A DNA stretch of 64,000 nucleotides. Source: Punica granatum. Lineage: Eukaryota > Streptophyta > Magnoliopsida > Myrtales > Lythraceae. Shown in pieces: positions 1-10,863 of this stretch (within the stretch, counting starts at the first letter, position 1; every line of letters begins with the position of its first letter). A program made the translations under genes and the position numbers. Below the pieces are notes generated by a model, which saw nothing but the letters and a program-made list of their open reading frames with translations, searched no databases and was not told the DNA's origin. Where the stretch lies: positions 4,502,376 to 4,566,375 of the forward strand of contig NC_045133.1 of the NCBI RefSeq assembly GCF_007655135.1. The letters are read 5' to 3'.

Positions 1-38
1 ATGTTGTCGTCGACAACGATTTTGCGATAGAATGTCAT
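1..38 (-). CDS. 5' end of an unrecognised minus-strand gene, truncated by the window edge
   Basis: On the minus strand an ATG at 38-36 opens a frame reading MTFYRKIVVDDN that continues past position 1. A shorter upstream ATG on the same strand gives only a four-codon uORF (MMLP then stop) that overlaps this start. Upstream lies a CT-rich leader at 361-600 ending in a good splice donor, so the coding start probably sits in the second exon; a possible acceptor is the CTTTCAAG at about 59-66. I do not recognise the protein from twelve residues. The arrangement of CT-rich leader, leader intron and ATG is usual for plant genes, but the start is inferred. Confidence 0.4.
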   Translation of the reverse strand, partial: MTFYRKIVVDDN

Positions 39-360
39 GGCAACATCATGACAGTCCTTGAAAGTAGTTTCTTCCGCAAATCAAACGGTCAATACTTCCC
101 CACAAATCAAGATAACCAACACTTCCAGGTTTGCAGACCAAATCCTTAAACCCCAGTCCACAAGTTCAGAAATTGAACTAATTTTCCGCTTCTTATCGCA
201 ATTTATCAACTCCTAAAGCGAGTTCCTACATTAATTCAACTTTAACAGAAACTCGACTAAATCATCAATCATGAGATCAACCCACCATAGATTCTACTCG
301 AAGAAACATCACATGAATCACGAAAAGAAGCCAAACACAGAGACGAGGTAAACGAAACTT

Positions 361-433
361 ACAGCTCAAATCCAACGAGGAAAGCCCCGAGAAACGCAAA
401 GCTGTAAAAATTTTGCTCAATCTCAATGGAGAG

Positions 434-466
<33 letters not shown>

Positions 467-600
467 GGCTACCGTTTGCTCCTGGGCGAACGGAAGGACG
501 AAGATGCAGATGGAAGGCAAGAGCAGACAATGGGCCTCGAGCCCAATTTCCATGTTCACATGAGGGGCTTTACGAATTGCCAGATGGGCCAACTTGGGCC
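361..600 (-). other. Probable 5' leader exon of the minus-strand gene, with a CT microsatellite
   Basis: Read on the minus strand this stretch carries a (CT)n/(CTGT)n tract (428-468 on the + strand, seen there as GAGA and GACA repeats) and ends in GAGCT followed by GTAAGTTTCG, a strong plant splice donor at about 361. CT-rich leaders are common in plant promoters and 5' UTRs. A minus-strand frame runs through it, but its low-complexity leucine/serine content argues that it is untranslated. Confidence 0.4.
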
Positions 601-872
601 CATGATAGTTTACTGGGTTCGGGATTCAGTTACCGCGTATTTAGGTGGTGGTCAGCTTGTCGCTCATCGTGGTCGAAGTATGAACTATGAAGTATACTTG
701 TTTAAATACTACACACTATGAGTTTGTTTTGATCACCGATTTATGGAGGATTATAATGAAGGGCTTACAGAAAATGGAGGGCTCGGATATGTATGGTTTT
801 TTTTTATAATGACCCTACAAAATTCAGATTTTATAATCGTCTATAAGCCACGACCTAAAAAAGCTATAGAGG
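601..872. other. Intergenic, no feature seen
   Basis: Mixed-composition spacer between the leader of the minus-strand gene and the first MEE60-like fragment. It may hold the promoter of the minus-strand gene. No TATA box stands out. Confidence 0.4.
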
Positions 873-1035
873 TGAAGAGCGCTACGCCTTTGTAAACTTC
901 ACTAAGATAATGTGTCAGATGGAGCATCATTGCTGCAACCTAATATTCTTCTTTTCCCTTTTGGCTAGAATAGTGCCGATATTGCTGCAGAAAGTGAACC
1001 GTGGTGATCAGTATTTGAGAAGAAATTCGAGATAA
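873..1035 (+). pseudogene. MEE60-like gene fragment (3' end only)
   Basis: About 160 bp closely match the 3' part of the truncated MEE60-like copy at 37957-38109: the frame encodes a stretch like EERYAFVNFTKIMCQMEHHC followed by a hydrophobic segment and ends in RRNSR then TAA. An in-frame TAG interrupts it where the unit 3 copy reads LLAG. The match begins abruptly at GTGAAGAG, the same point at which the unit 3 and unit 4 copies part. Downstream the identity continues directly into unit 1, exactly as at the unit 3/unit 4 border, so this is the remnant of a unit that once preceded unit 1. Confidence 0.65.
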
Positions 1036-1239
1036 TCGATACTAGGTGGTGATATGATTAACTATCACTAGCGAATCCAGTCACTTTTTTTACAAATGAG
1101 GGACCACTGCGATGGTAGTGAATTGATGCGAAACGATTATATACTTGACAAACCTCAACCAATTCAGCAAGACAATATCTACTCGAACTATCACCGCCTA
1201 AGATAAGCCATGGGACATGTGCAGTGATTGAAACATTAA

Positions 1240-1407
1240 GGCCCCGTTTGATTTTAGAATCATGATTTTGATTTTAACTCAACACACTATACAACAAAAA
1301 TTCACGTTTCCCAAGTCAAATTTATAATCTCATCTCATTTGTCCTTTTCCACAATCAAAATCAAAATCAAAATCAAATTTACTTTAACTCTAAAATCAAA
1401 CGCACCA
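1240..1407. mobile_element. PIF/Harbinger-type MITE, 168 bp
   Basis: Terminal inverted repeats read GGCCCCGTTTGATTTTAGA on the left and, reverse-complemented, TGGTGCGTTTGATTTTAGA on the right. The flanks are the target duplication TAA (1237-1239 and 1408-1410). Units 2-4 have the uninterrupted site, of the form AAACATTGAATGTTAAC. The interior has a run of CAAAAT repeats and the phrase TTGTCCTTTTCCACAATC, shared with the MITE at 10351-10600. TWA target duplications are typical of PIF/Harbinger elements. Confidence 0.85.
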
Positions 1408-1830
1408 TAAATGTTAACATGACAACTATAGTAATTGCCACATTGAACGTTAACAAGCGCTCTTATCCAATATTTGAGTGAGCCATTCTTTTACGAGAAA
1501 AAGAAGTAAAGTATGATACCTCAAATCATTCCGATCCTTTCATGTGAAATTAAAATTTCACATGCAAGTATTATCTTACAACTGCATCTGTTCACCTCAT
1601 AACATGATAATCGTGATGTTATAATACCTGATATAGACATATACGAATCATAAGAGAGTATTCAATTACGGCTGTGTTGAGCTTGCAGGAGGGACCATCA
1701 TATTAACAATACACGAGATTTCATCCTTGAAAAGGAAGATCCAAATCTATCTATTACCTTAACGATAGAACCAAAAAAAAAAAAACAGCAGAAGAGAAAA
1801 ATTAAAAAGAAGATAATCCATGGGTCGTCG

Positions 1831-2401
1831 CCTCACGCGCTGCAATCCTCACCCAGCATCATCAACCGTTGTTTGTGATAGTACATACATAACGAATGCG
1901 ACGGGTCCTAAATAGACCTGGGTACTTTCGTCCCTCGATCGGGAATCAGTCCACGTGGCACGATCACGGCCGTCCAAGAAACACTAATTAATGATGATTT
2001 TGACAATAAGAATCATCACAGTCAACACTGATCATCATCACTGATCCTCCCACCCATCTCCCCTCCAAGTCCAACCAGCCATCAATAGCAATGGCAGCTC
2101 ATCTCAATCTTATCCCAAACATCCTTCCCCTTCACTTTCCATCCTTTCTGTCCCACCCCATAAACAGAAAGAGGAAAAAGGGAACGGAGGAAGGAAGGAA
2201 TGGTAATTATAAGTAGAACTTGGTGAGCTTCTGTGTTCTTGAATGGACGAAGAAGAAGAAGGTCCAGATCTTGTTTTCCGAGCTCAAGATTGATCCCTTT
2301 TCCGATACACTTTTTTGCTGGTTTCAAGCAATCCTGTTTTTTGTTTGTCTTTGGATTTGCTTTCTTGTCGGCTCTTGCAAGTGTCTGATGGATATTTCAA
2401 G
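1831..2401 (+). promoter_or_regulatory. Conserved promoter/leader block of gene X, unit 1
   Basis: This block recurs in all four units: an upstream part with CACGCGCTGCAATCCTCACC, then GCACGATCACGGCCGTCCAA, a pyrimidine-rich part and a stretch from GGAAGGAATGG to the phrase GATGGATATTTCAAG. Conservation among units is higher than in the AT-rich regions. Short frames beginning ATGGA(T/C)GAAGAAGAAG are not kept open between units, so it looks like promoter plus untranslated leader. The transcription start cannot be fixed; GATTATAAGTAG in the sister units is a weak TATA candidate. Confidence 0.45.
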
Positions 2402-2776
2402 TTTTGATTTTTTTTTTTAAATTGATTTCATGCAAAAGGGAGCTCGGTTTCTGATTCTTCTTCTCAAAGGGGTTCATTGCAATGCATAAATCATCGGGCT
2501 GATAAAGGGAACCTAGTTGTGTAGCTAGATAGCTAATTCTTTGCTAGCTAGGGTTTGCTGCGTTTGACTGGATTGGTCAAAAGGAGGCCCTTTGCACTCC
2601 TCGAAAGCCCTTGCCTCCTTGAAGCTCCTCATGCGTATCCTCTTGATTTGCGAGCTCATTTGATTCTGGATTTGTTCCATTTTTGGCTGTTCTCTTGCTC
2701 TAGAATCTTCGTTTCATTTGTCTCTCCTAAAGGTTGCATCTTGATTTTCTGTTCATGTTCTAGAAATCTTTCTTCG

Positions 2777-2844
2777 TCTTCTTCTTCTTCTTCTTCTTCT
2801 TCTTCTTCTTCTTCTTCTTCTTCTTCTTCTTCTTCTTCTTCTTC
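2777..2844. repeat. (TCT)n microsatellite, about 22 copies
   Basis: An uninterrupted TCT/TTC trinucleotide run inside the presumed leader intron of gene X. The same site in units 2 and 4 has only about five or six copies (near 16291 and 39735), and the surrounding segment is missing from unit 3. Confidence 0.95.
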
Positions 2845-3549
2845 AATTTTGAATAAAATGAAGTGCTGTATGTGTCTGTAAGGTGCGTGTCTTTCCTACA
2901 CTTTTGTTAAATTAAGTCTTGGGCAAATTTGCAGTTTAATTGTTGGCATGCATGAGCTTTGTTATTCGGTTTATGTTATGTAGTGTGTGTAATTTTCAGT
3001 TGGAAACTGGTCTCAGATGAGGTTGTCCAGTCTAACATCTAGAACAGATCATGGAGTAGATGTGAATTTCTTTTCCATTCTTTTTATCTTTTGCTGGAGG
3101 GTAAATGCAAATAAAAGTGTTCGATTGATATGGATTTTTTACATTCTAGATTGTGATATTGATCAGTAGACTGGCGTGTCTTGATGATTTACAACTTGAG
3201 TCTTGAACTACATCGATCGTTTTCAACAGTTTTTTTAATTGCATGTGGTCATTAGAGTCGTGTATTATTGTCCCTAAAGTATAGCATTTTTATGAAGTTT
3301 CTCTTTTTGTGCTTTTCATTTCTTTGTTTGGGTCTTTCTCATAGTTAGCTCATCAATAAGATGAAACATTGTAGTTACGAGATGTAACATTTATGCTTTC
3401 AAGGCAGAAGGACTTCCAGCAGCCATAGCAACTGTATATTGTGAATCGAGATTTCATAACCTTAATTAAAAGCTTTACCTGATCAAGAGGTTTACATTTG
3501 TGTATCAATGTCTCTTAAATAACCTTTGTGAATTTGTTCTTTCTTGCAG

Positions 3550-3728
3550 GGTGTGCAGATTGTTACTAACGCTTTGGAGTATCGTAATCTGACAACGAGA
3601 GAGAGCACGCTAGTCGGCATCCATGCGGGGAGACATGGCTGTGTACAAGCGTGCTCTCTTTCGTTGTCATACGATGTGCCTTCCGAGGCAAGATCCACTA
3701 GCTCTTCGGTATCATTTCATCTCATCAG
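3550..3728 (+). other. Conserved exon of gene X with candidate start codon, unit 1
   Basis: A polypyrimidine tract and TTCTTGCAG acceptor precede 3550; the donor is CATCAG then GTGATT at 3729. Inside, ATG at 3635-3637 opens a frame beginning MAVYKRALFRCHTMCLP and continuing to HFISS at the donor, leaving phase 1. The peptide is rich in Arg/Lys and hydroxylated or hydrophobic residues with no acids near the start, like a mitochondrial targeting sequence. The reading frame, ATG and both splice sites recur in units 2 and 4 (unit 3 has a 1-bp loss). I do not recognise the full protein; no long downstream exon is visible, so the gene may be a remnant. Confidence 0.45.
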
Positions 3729-4883
3729 GTGATTATTTTATAATTTCCAATAGGAACTCCTAAGGTCATGCACTTTAGTTTATTGTATCTGATTATATAT
3801 GCATATCCATTTGTACTATAGCACCCACTGTGCTATAGGCTTACGAACTTTATATGTTTCAATATTTTCATAATTAAAAGGACCATTTTCAATATGAATG
3901 AAGCTTTCAGGGGTTCGAGCCATCTTCAGTGCTCAACATTTTTTCCTCTCTCCCCGCATGTGTTCAAGATATGTAGAGGGGAATCATGTTAATTACATTT
4001 GGGTTCTCTTTATCACATCAGAGATGGAACCAATTAGTCTCCCTTTTCCTTTTTCTACTCTACAGTAAAAGAGGAAAATAGCATCACAGAAAGAACCAAG
4101 CATGTTTGGAGAATACGTTTGCAAAATAATATTATTAAAATCCAAAAGAACAGCCATTAGGACAATCTATAGAGTCCTTTGCGTATTAACACGAGCATAT
4201 CCCCTTTGTACTATAGCATTCGCTACGCTATAGGTTTACAAACCTAATCCATTTTAATATAAATGAAGCTTTGGGGAGTTCCATCCGCCTTGAATGCTCT
4301 TTGTTCCTCTATCTCTCCATGGAGTTTCGAAAGGAGGAGGGGAATCATGTTTCACTAAATTCCCCCTCTCTCTTATACAATACAACTATGCTAGATTCTC
4401 AATTGCACAGGACACACAAGGTCAGATAAAAGCGAAAGTCCACTATTTATAAATTAGAGTAATACGGGGCCTCTTTCTTCCACTTCTTGGGTTAACATGA
4501 AAGCTATACTATTTTGCAATTCATCTAAGTACCTTTATCTACTTGGAACATTCATTTGAGCATTTTATGTATCATGTACCTTTTTGAGTTGCATATGCAA
4601 GGAATCAATAAAAATAAATTTATACCGGTTCATGATAATTGTTCTCGTTCTCGGTACGATTATCCTTCTCGACTTTTCATTACATGACAAGAAAGATATC
4701 TTCTACAGGTGCATTTTTTAGTTCATGGTATTGAATCGATTACGTCCATCTCTAACCATATTGAAATTGAGTTAAATATTGTATACGACTATTTTCTTGT
4801 TGACAACTATTGTTTTTTGTTAATAGAAAAGTTTCAGATTGTCTTAAAAGTTAACTCACAATTTGCAGTTATCTTCAATATAG

Positions 4884-4926
4884 GCACTTTGCTTTGACCC
4901 AGACTGACATACTACGAGCCTTTGAG
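4884..4926 (+). other. Conserved 43-nt candidate exon of gene X, unit 1
   Basis: Bounded by CTTCAATATAG on the left and GAG then GTGTTTTTG on the right, as in the sister units, where the acceptor is the stronger CAATACAG. Only the frame reading HFALTQTDILRAFE is open. Its phase does not fit the previous candidate exon directly, so another exon would have to lie between them. Function unknown. Confidence 0.35.
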
Positions 4927-7869
4927 GTGTTTTTGTTCTTCTACTTACTCTTTCTTTCACCTTTCGAGATTGGATGACCTTCCCTTTGTGAGCTTCTTCA
5001 GCAATAACATGGAAATGCTATATTCACTTTAATTGATCAAGGGTTAAGATCGCTGGACATGGTGGCTCGTGTTTACTTTTAGTTGACTCAGTGGCCATTA
5101 AACCATAGAAGTGGTTACTTAAAGTGATTATAGAGGGATCCTCTTATCTTAGTCTTACCATGAACCACACTTTAATAAAAATGCAAGATGTGTGGAAATA
5201 AATTGGTGTCATATCTCACATGGTAACATCACACTTAATGTGAACATAGAAGGATCTTATCTAGTCTGCTGGTTTCAAAAACAACTTTGCAAGGACTCGT
5301 CTTGCTCATATTCACACTATGTACTTACATTAGGTTTCTTTTGTGGCAGCAAATAAAAGTAGTGTATGGATATCTATGAAATTTGATATCTATATTAATT
5401 AATGTAGAATGCATGGTCATGTACATAGGTACATGGGGTTTGATTTTTTAATTTGATATATCCAATTGCAATTCTATCAATGCCAATCTTTCAAGAATGA
5501 AATTTTTATACTTTTTGCAAGAAATGTTTATACTATGTAACTCGTAAGATGATTGTCCTATGTGATCTATTTTTTTTAATTATTTTTTAATGGTAGTGCT
5601 ACGCGAGTTGAAAATTAGAAATAGAGGATGAACTAATTAGGTCCGGCATGTAACTGAGTTTTATCTACCAGCCTTTTCATTTCAATTATCTTATTAGGCC
5701 CTCTTGACTGTAGAACTAGAAAAACTAGATTTTCATTTTCCTTTTGTTTAAGGAATCTATTCCCTTGTTATAAATGAGGTATGTAATGTTGTCGTTCATA
5801 AATTGATGGATGGTGTAAAGGCCAATTTTGATATCGACTTGATGCTTGAAAGTTACTGCTCGTTTGATAAAGCTTACTAGGTGCTTGGGATTGTTATAAG
5901 TTTATTATAAAAAAGAATGAAGGGGAGAAAGAGAGGAGAGAGAGTGAGAGAGAAAGGAGATAATTAGAATGGTCAGAAATCGCTTACTAAATAATGTCAT
6001 TTCAAATTTTCAATAAAACTTTTCATTACATAATTGCGGTTTTTTTTTAAAAAATTAATTGGCTTATTTTATCTCTTTCTATCTTATTTCTCCAGATCTT
6101 CCTTGTATTCAATTTTGCTTAACACATTTCAATATAATTTTTAGCACTAATCTATTTCGTGTCAACAAATACAAACTTAGAAATGAGAAATGGGCAGGAT
6201 GGTAAGTGATAAATAATAACTTAAAACATTTGTATATTACCCTACTAGAAGAAACAAGGGGGCTTCTTACTTGAGTGACCCCTAAATCTATCTTGGGATC
6301 CTCTCTTCTCTCTCTGATCCCTTGCTTCCCCCCTGTAAATTTTTGATTAAATGGTCTCTTACACATTTCTTGAAAAGGTCTAATTTCATCACCACATGAA
6401 AGTATTTTTCTTGTGCATATATCATTGTAATCCCCAAAATGATGATGGAACTTGATCCTGTGCCCTAGGACTAGGCAGTTGGGACTTGTGAGTGACCAAA
6501 GTTTGTGAGCTCATCTAATGGACAGTATCTCATTCTACAGAGATGCTGTAAAGAATATTCATCTTTTATAATATGAAAAATCTTCACTCTTGGAATAGTT
6601 TGTCAATTAACTTAATCTGGCAACTAAAGCTGTGACTACATACTCAGATTAAAGATCGAACTCTTTGATTGATCATCTTTAGGAAGTGAGTTGAGCTCAA
6701 CAGTACTGGTGTAAGCACTATGTACTTTATTGTAACTTATTGTAGACACATGCATGAACCCTAATAAGTGACTACTTGAACTTATTCATTTCAATGCATC
6801 ACTCAACTAGGAATAGAAGTCTAATGATTATTTAAAGGTGTACAAAAATTTCCTAGACGAAGACAGGTCAGCTTTTGCGTGGTTTTTGATTATCCGTCTC
6901 TTAATGTCTTCTCTGACAGAAAAGTTGTACTTATCTTCAGGTCCGAGTTGTGGCTCTGCAGCTGGAAGGGAGAAATTGTGGTGTTTCTGCCACTGAATAA
7001 AGCAGTTCGGCCTTTTCCGGTAGCACAACTGTTCCGAAACACTCAATTTAGAGAAGACTACCCGTTGACTGGGAGTTATTTGGACTTCCGTGAGTTAGGA
7101 CAATTGAACTTCCGTCAGTTTGAATCTTTTAGACTTTCATAGGTAATAACATTTATACTTCTGCCATCTAGGATTTAAATGTTTGAACTTCCGTCAGTTT
7201 GAATCTCTGTAGCATTTAAATGTTTCCTGGGAAAAGGCTAGGCTGCTAGGATTTGTATTTTAGATACGGTTGCTGTGGTATTGCTTTCCTTTTTCGAGCT
7301 TCGAATGATTGCTACCCAATTGTTCTTATAGATTAATTCTTCAATTGACATGTATTTTTTTTCCCAGTTATTTGGGTTTTCTTTCCTCGGTTGAGCTCTC
7401 TCGGATAAGTGGACATTGTGAACATCCTGAATTCTTAACATCGTCACAACTTATCCAAAAGGTCGTCGTCTTCGGATTTTAGCATGGTGCTCCATTTTTT
7501 CGCATGATGTCTGATCTCGATATTGTTCATAAAACCTGATTGTTGCACTCCTTACAGAATATTTGAATCAGAAACCAGCAGGGGCAACTATGTTGCGGAT
7601 TCCAGTCCATTACAACTCTGAGCAGGATGCATATGTTGTGTAGCTCTCTCGTCTTAGAAATTCGACCTTAAAATAGAGATCCCCGAATTGATCCCATTCT
7701 TGCTTCAATATGCGAAAACTTCTCGACATTGACAGGCAATCTCACGAAGCATCTTTATTATCGTTGATTGGGATAAATAAAACATTGGACTGATATCTCG
7801 ACCGTTAGCAATAACTTGATTGAGCGGTCTGAAACCATGAATTTTGGCGCGAAAATTATGTGAGTAGTT
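4927..7869 (+). other. Non-coding stretch shared by units, unit 1
   Basis: No gene was recognised in this 2.9 kb. It is colinear with units 3 and 4 and mostly missing from unit 2. A block at about 6897-7060 has an acceptor-like CTTCTCTGACAG and moderately conserved short frames, possibly a last exon of gene X. The part at 7560-7869 (CAGAAACCAGCAGGGGCAAC onward) leads into the old 5' end of the PPR gene, recognisable by CATGAATTTTGGCGC at about 7837. Confidence 0.4.
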
Positions 7870-8952
7870 ACGGATAGACTATCTTGGGGACGAAGTTGAT
7901 AGTTTACTCATATATTCCAATTAGGGGTATGCTAAGAGTGAATTAGAATAATATCTGGTGCTAAATGACATTCTAGCCTTTGGCTTTGTTTCAAATTTAT
8001 GGAACCTACATAGAAGTATGAAGGAGCGGTGGTGGGCCAATGCCAAGTCGATAATGACCACAATGATCGTCCCGTGGTAGTGTTTGGCAGTGCAGGGCAA
8101 ACACTGGCCGACTATATTCTTCCATCGGTTATTCTTTTTTTTTTTAAAAGCGCGCGCGGGCCCCGACGAGAGTTCACATTCGGGTCCGTACAGTGTACAA
8201 GAAATCTATGTGATGATGTTTTGGGAATTCCAATTAGGTTACCGTTTGAAGGTGGCCGTGTCCCTGAAATAGAAAGGCTTTTCGTAGAACGGGCATGACC
8301 CACAGAGTGTAAGCGTAAAGGTAAAGGGAGAGATCTTTTGGGATCCTCCAAATCAAGGATACGACGATTCGATCCCATTTCGAGACGTGTCTCGAACTCG
8401 GAGAGTCGAAAAGAGTTTGCTTGCGTTAGAGACTGCCAAACCACTACTAGTTGTAGCTTCACGCGAAGTGCTGCTGTTCTTTCGTGGTCAAGTCAACAAT
8501 TGCCTCTAATTTTTGCCTAGGCCGCAAAATGTGTGATGGCCTAGCGGGGTATTTTGTTTTGACATTTCTCTCATGAAGCTCCCCTTTTGCTATGACCGCC
8601 CGGGTTAGGGTCCGATCACAAGAAGGTGCCCGATAAGTTGTATCAGGACTATATGTGCCCCGAATGCGTCACTATTCCCTCCTCCTCCTTTTTTTGCTGG
8701 GTAAATGTGTCACTATTGATATGCCATCCGGTGGGTGACCTCATTTTGATTAAGAATTCTCTAATTAGTATGCAATCTAAGGAAAGCATCAATTTTGATC
8801 TTAGTATCATTGATGACCTTCTCTTTGACTAAATACCCGACCATCATATGGAGTACGAAAGATTATTGAGAATGAGATCAATATTCGGCAAGTGGCAAAA
8901 TAATTCATTTATGCTGAATCTGGGAAAATTAATGAAACTAATTTCTTACGGG
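7870..8952. other. 1.08 kb foreign segment replacing the PPR start codon region, unit 1
   Basis: Units 3 and 4 run directly from GAGTAGTTCCATGTTGCC into the PPR frame. In unit 1 the match stops after GTGAGTAGTT (7869) and resumes at ACCATTGGGCCGCC (8953). The 1083 bp between have no match elsewhere in the window, no clear terminal repeats and only a possible shared TTACGG at the edges. About 20 bp including the original ATG were lost. The segment contains short frames (for example 8029-8298) that I cannot identify. Confidence 0.7.
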
Positions 8953-10350
8953 ACCATTGGGCCGCCATACCGCCCCGAATGTTCGGACAGTAAGCTCGAG
9001 AAGAGCCCTTTAAGTCGAGGAGAGATCCTCTCTTTCTTGAAGATAAGCAAGAATATTACCCAGATTCATCAAGCACATGCCAAGGTTGTTAAAAAAGGAG
9101 TGGAGCAGGATCCTGTTGCTGCTTTCGAGCTAATCCGGGCTTGTTCCAGCGCAGACTCCATCGACTATGCCGGCAAGGTCTTTGCGAAGTTGGAAGCTCC
9201 GAATGTGTTTCATTTCACTGCTCTGATCGATGGGCACGTCTTGTCGGGATCGGTTGCAGAAGTTATTTGCTTGTATTATGAGATGGTTGGTGAATTGGTC
9301 CTGAAAGCCTGCGGGCTCGGATTGGCATTGAGGGAAGGGAGGGAGGTCCATGGGCAAGTTGTGAAACTCGGGCTTAGCCGGAACCGTGTCGTCGGGATTA
9401 ATCTCATGGAGGTCTATGGGAAGTGTGGGGTGTTTCAGGACGCGTGGAAGGTGTTTGATGATATGCCCGAACAAGATGCTATTGTAAGGACGGCCATGAT
9501 GTCATGTTACTTTGATCATGGGCGAGTTGCGGAGGCGTGCGCCCTCTTCAGCGGGGTTGGGAAGAAGGACACGGTTTGTTGGACGGCTATGATTGATGGG
9601 CTAGTCCGGAATGGGGAGATGTGCAGGGCATGGGAGGTGTTCAGGGAGATGTAGAGGGAGAAAGTGAACCCGAACGAAGTGACAATAGTTTGCGTACTGT
9701 CTGCTTGTTCTCTGCAGGGAGCAATGGAGATTGGGAGATGGGTAAATTCCTACTTGAGGAAGTTTGGGATTGATCTCAATCGGTTCGTAGGTGGTGCTCT
9801 GATAAACACGTACTCAAGATGCGAAGATATTGATGAAGCAAGACGGGTTTTCTGTCAGTAGAGAGACAGAGATGTGACTACTTATAATGCCATGATCTCA
9901 GGGCTTGCTTTGCATGGGAAGAGTGTGGAAGCGATCGACACCTTCAGGCTGATGAAAACACATGGGCTTCAACCGAATGGGTTAACTTTTGTCAGTCTAT
10001 TGAATGCTTGTAGTCATGGAGGTTTGGTTGAATTTGGACTCGGACATTTTTGACTCGATGAAAGAACATGGGGACTTTGAATTAGCGGAACAAGTGGCTA
10101 AGATTTTGATTGGTTGTGCTGATTTGGATTCGGGAACTCTTGTTCTGCTTGCTAACCTCTACGCTTCTTTCGGGAGATGGGACGAAGCTGCTATAATCCG
10201 AGCGAAGATGAAGCAGAGTGGGATTCAAAAGGAACGGGTTGTAGCTTCATCGAAGTGGACGGCAATATCCACGAGTTCCTTCTCGGAGATATCTGTCATC
10301 CTGAGAGGGATCATATCTATCGAAAGTTGGAGGAGATGGACGAAATGTTA

Positions 10351-10600
10351 TGCCCCGTTTGGATTCCTAGTTCAATAATTTTAACTTTAACTTTAACTCA
10401 ACATACTATACAACAAAAATACACATTTCCAATTCAAAAATTTTAACTTTAACTTTAACTCAACACACTACACAACAAAAACATACGTTTTCCAACTCAA
10501 ATTTATAATCACTTCTCATTTGTCCTTTTCCACAATCAAAATCAAAATCAAAATCAAAATCAAAATCAAAGTAACTTTAACTCTGAATCCAAATGGCCCA
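10351..10600. mobile_element. PIF/Harbinger-type MITE, 250 bp, inside the PPR pseudogene
   Basis: Left end TGCCCCGTTTGGATTC, right end reverse-complement TGGGCCATTTGGATTC, flanked by TTA duplications at 10348-10350 and 10601-10603. Removing the element restores the sequence AAATGTTAAGATCGGAAGG found in units 2 and 3. It shares its interior with the MITE at 1240-1407 but has an internal duplication of the TTTAACTTTAACTCAACA segment and a longer CAAAAT run. Confidence 0.92.
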
Positions 10601-10863
10601 TTAAGATCGGAAGGCTATTATCCTGCAACCAAAGGGGTTTTACATGATCTTCAGTACCAGGAGAAGGAACAGGCGCTGGCCATCCACAGCGAGAGGCTGG
10701 CAATATGTTTTGGGCTGATATCGACGGAAGCGAAAAGCCCATTGAGGGTGGTGAAGAACTTGAGGGTATGTGAAGATTGCCACGAAGTTATCAAGCTCAT
10801 CAGTAAGGTCACCGAGTGAAAAATCGTGGTTAGAGATCGCAACAGGTTCTATCATTTTGAGAA

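Noticed and set aside
2555..2881. 108-codon frame with a long serine run
   Set aside because: The serines come from the TCT microsatellite; the frame is not kept in the sister units and lies in a probable intron.
4709..4897. 62-codon frame before the 43-nt exon
   Set aside because: Not open in the same way in the other units; rich in Ile/Asn as expected of AT-rich intron DNA.
9130..9474. Minus-strand frame repeated in all PPR copies (also near 20026, 31663, 45297)
   Set aside because: Antisense shadow of the PPR coding frame; its conservation follows from the sense strand.
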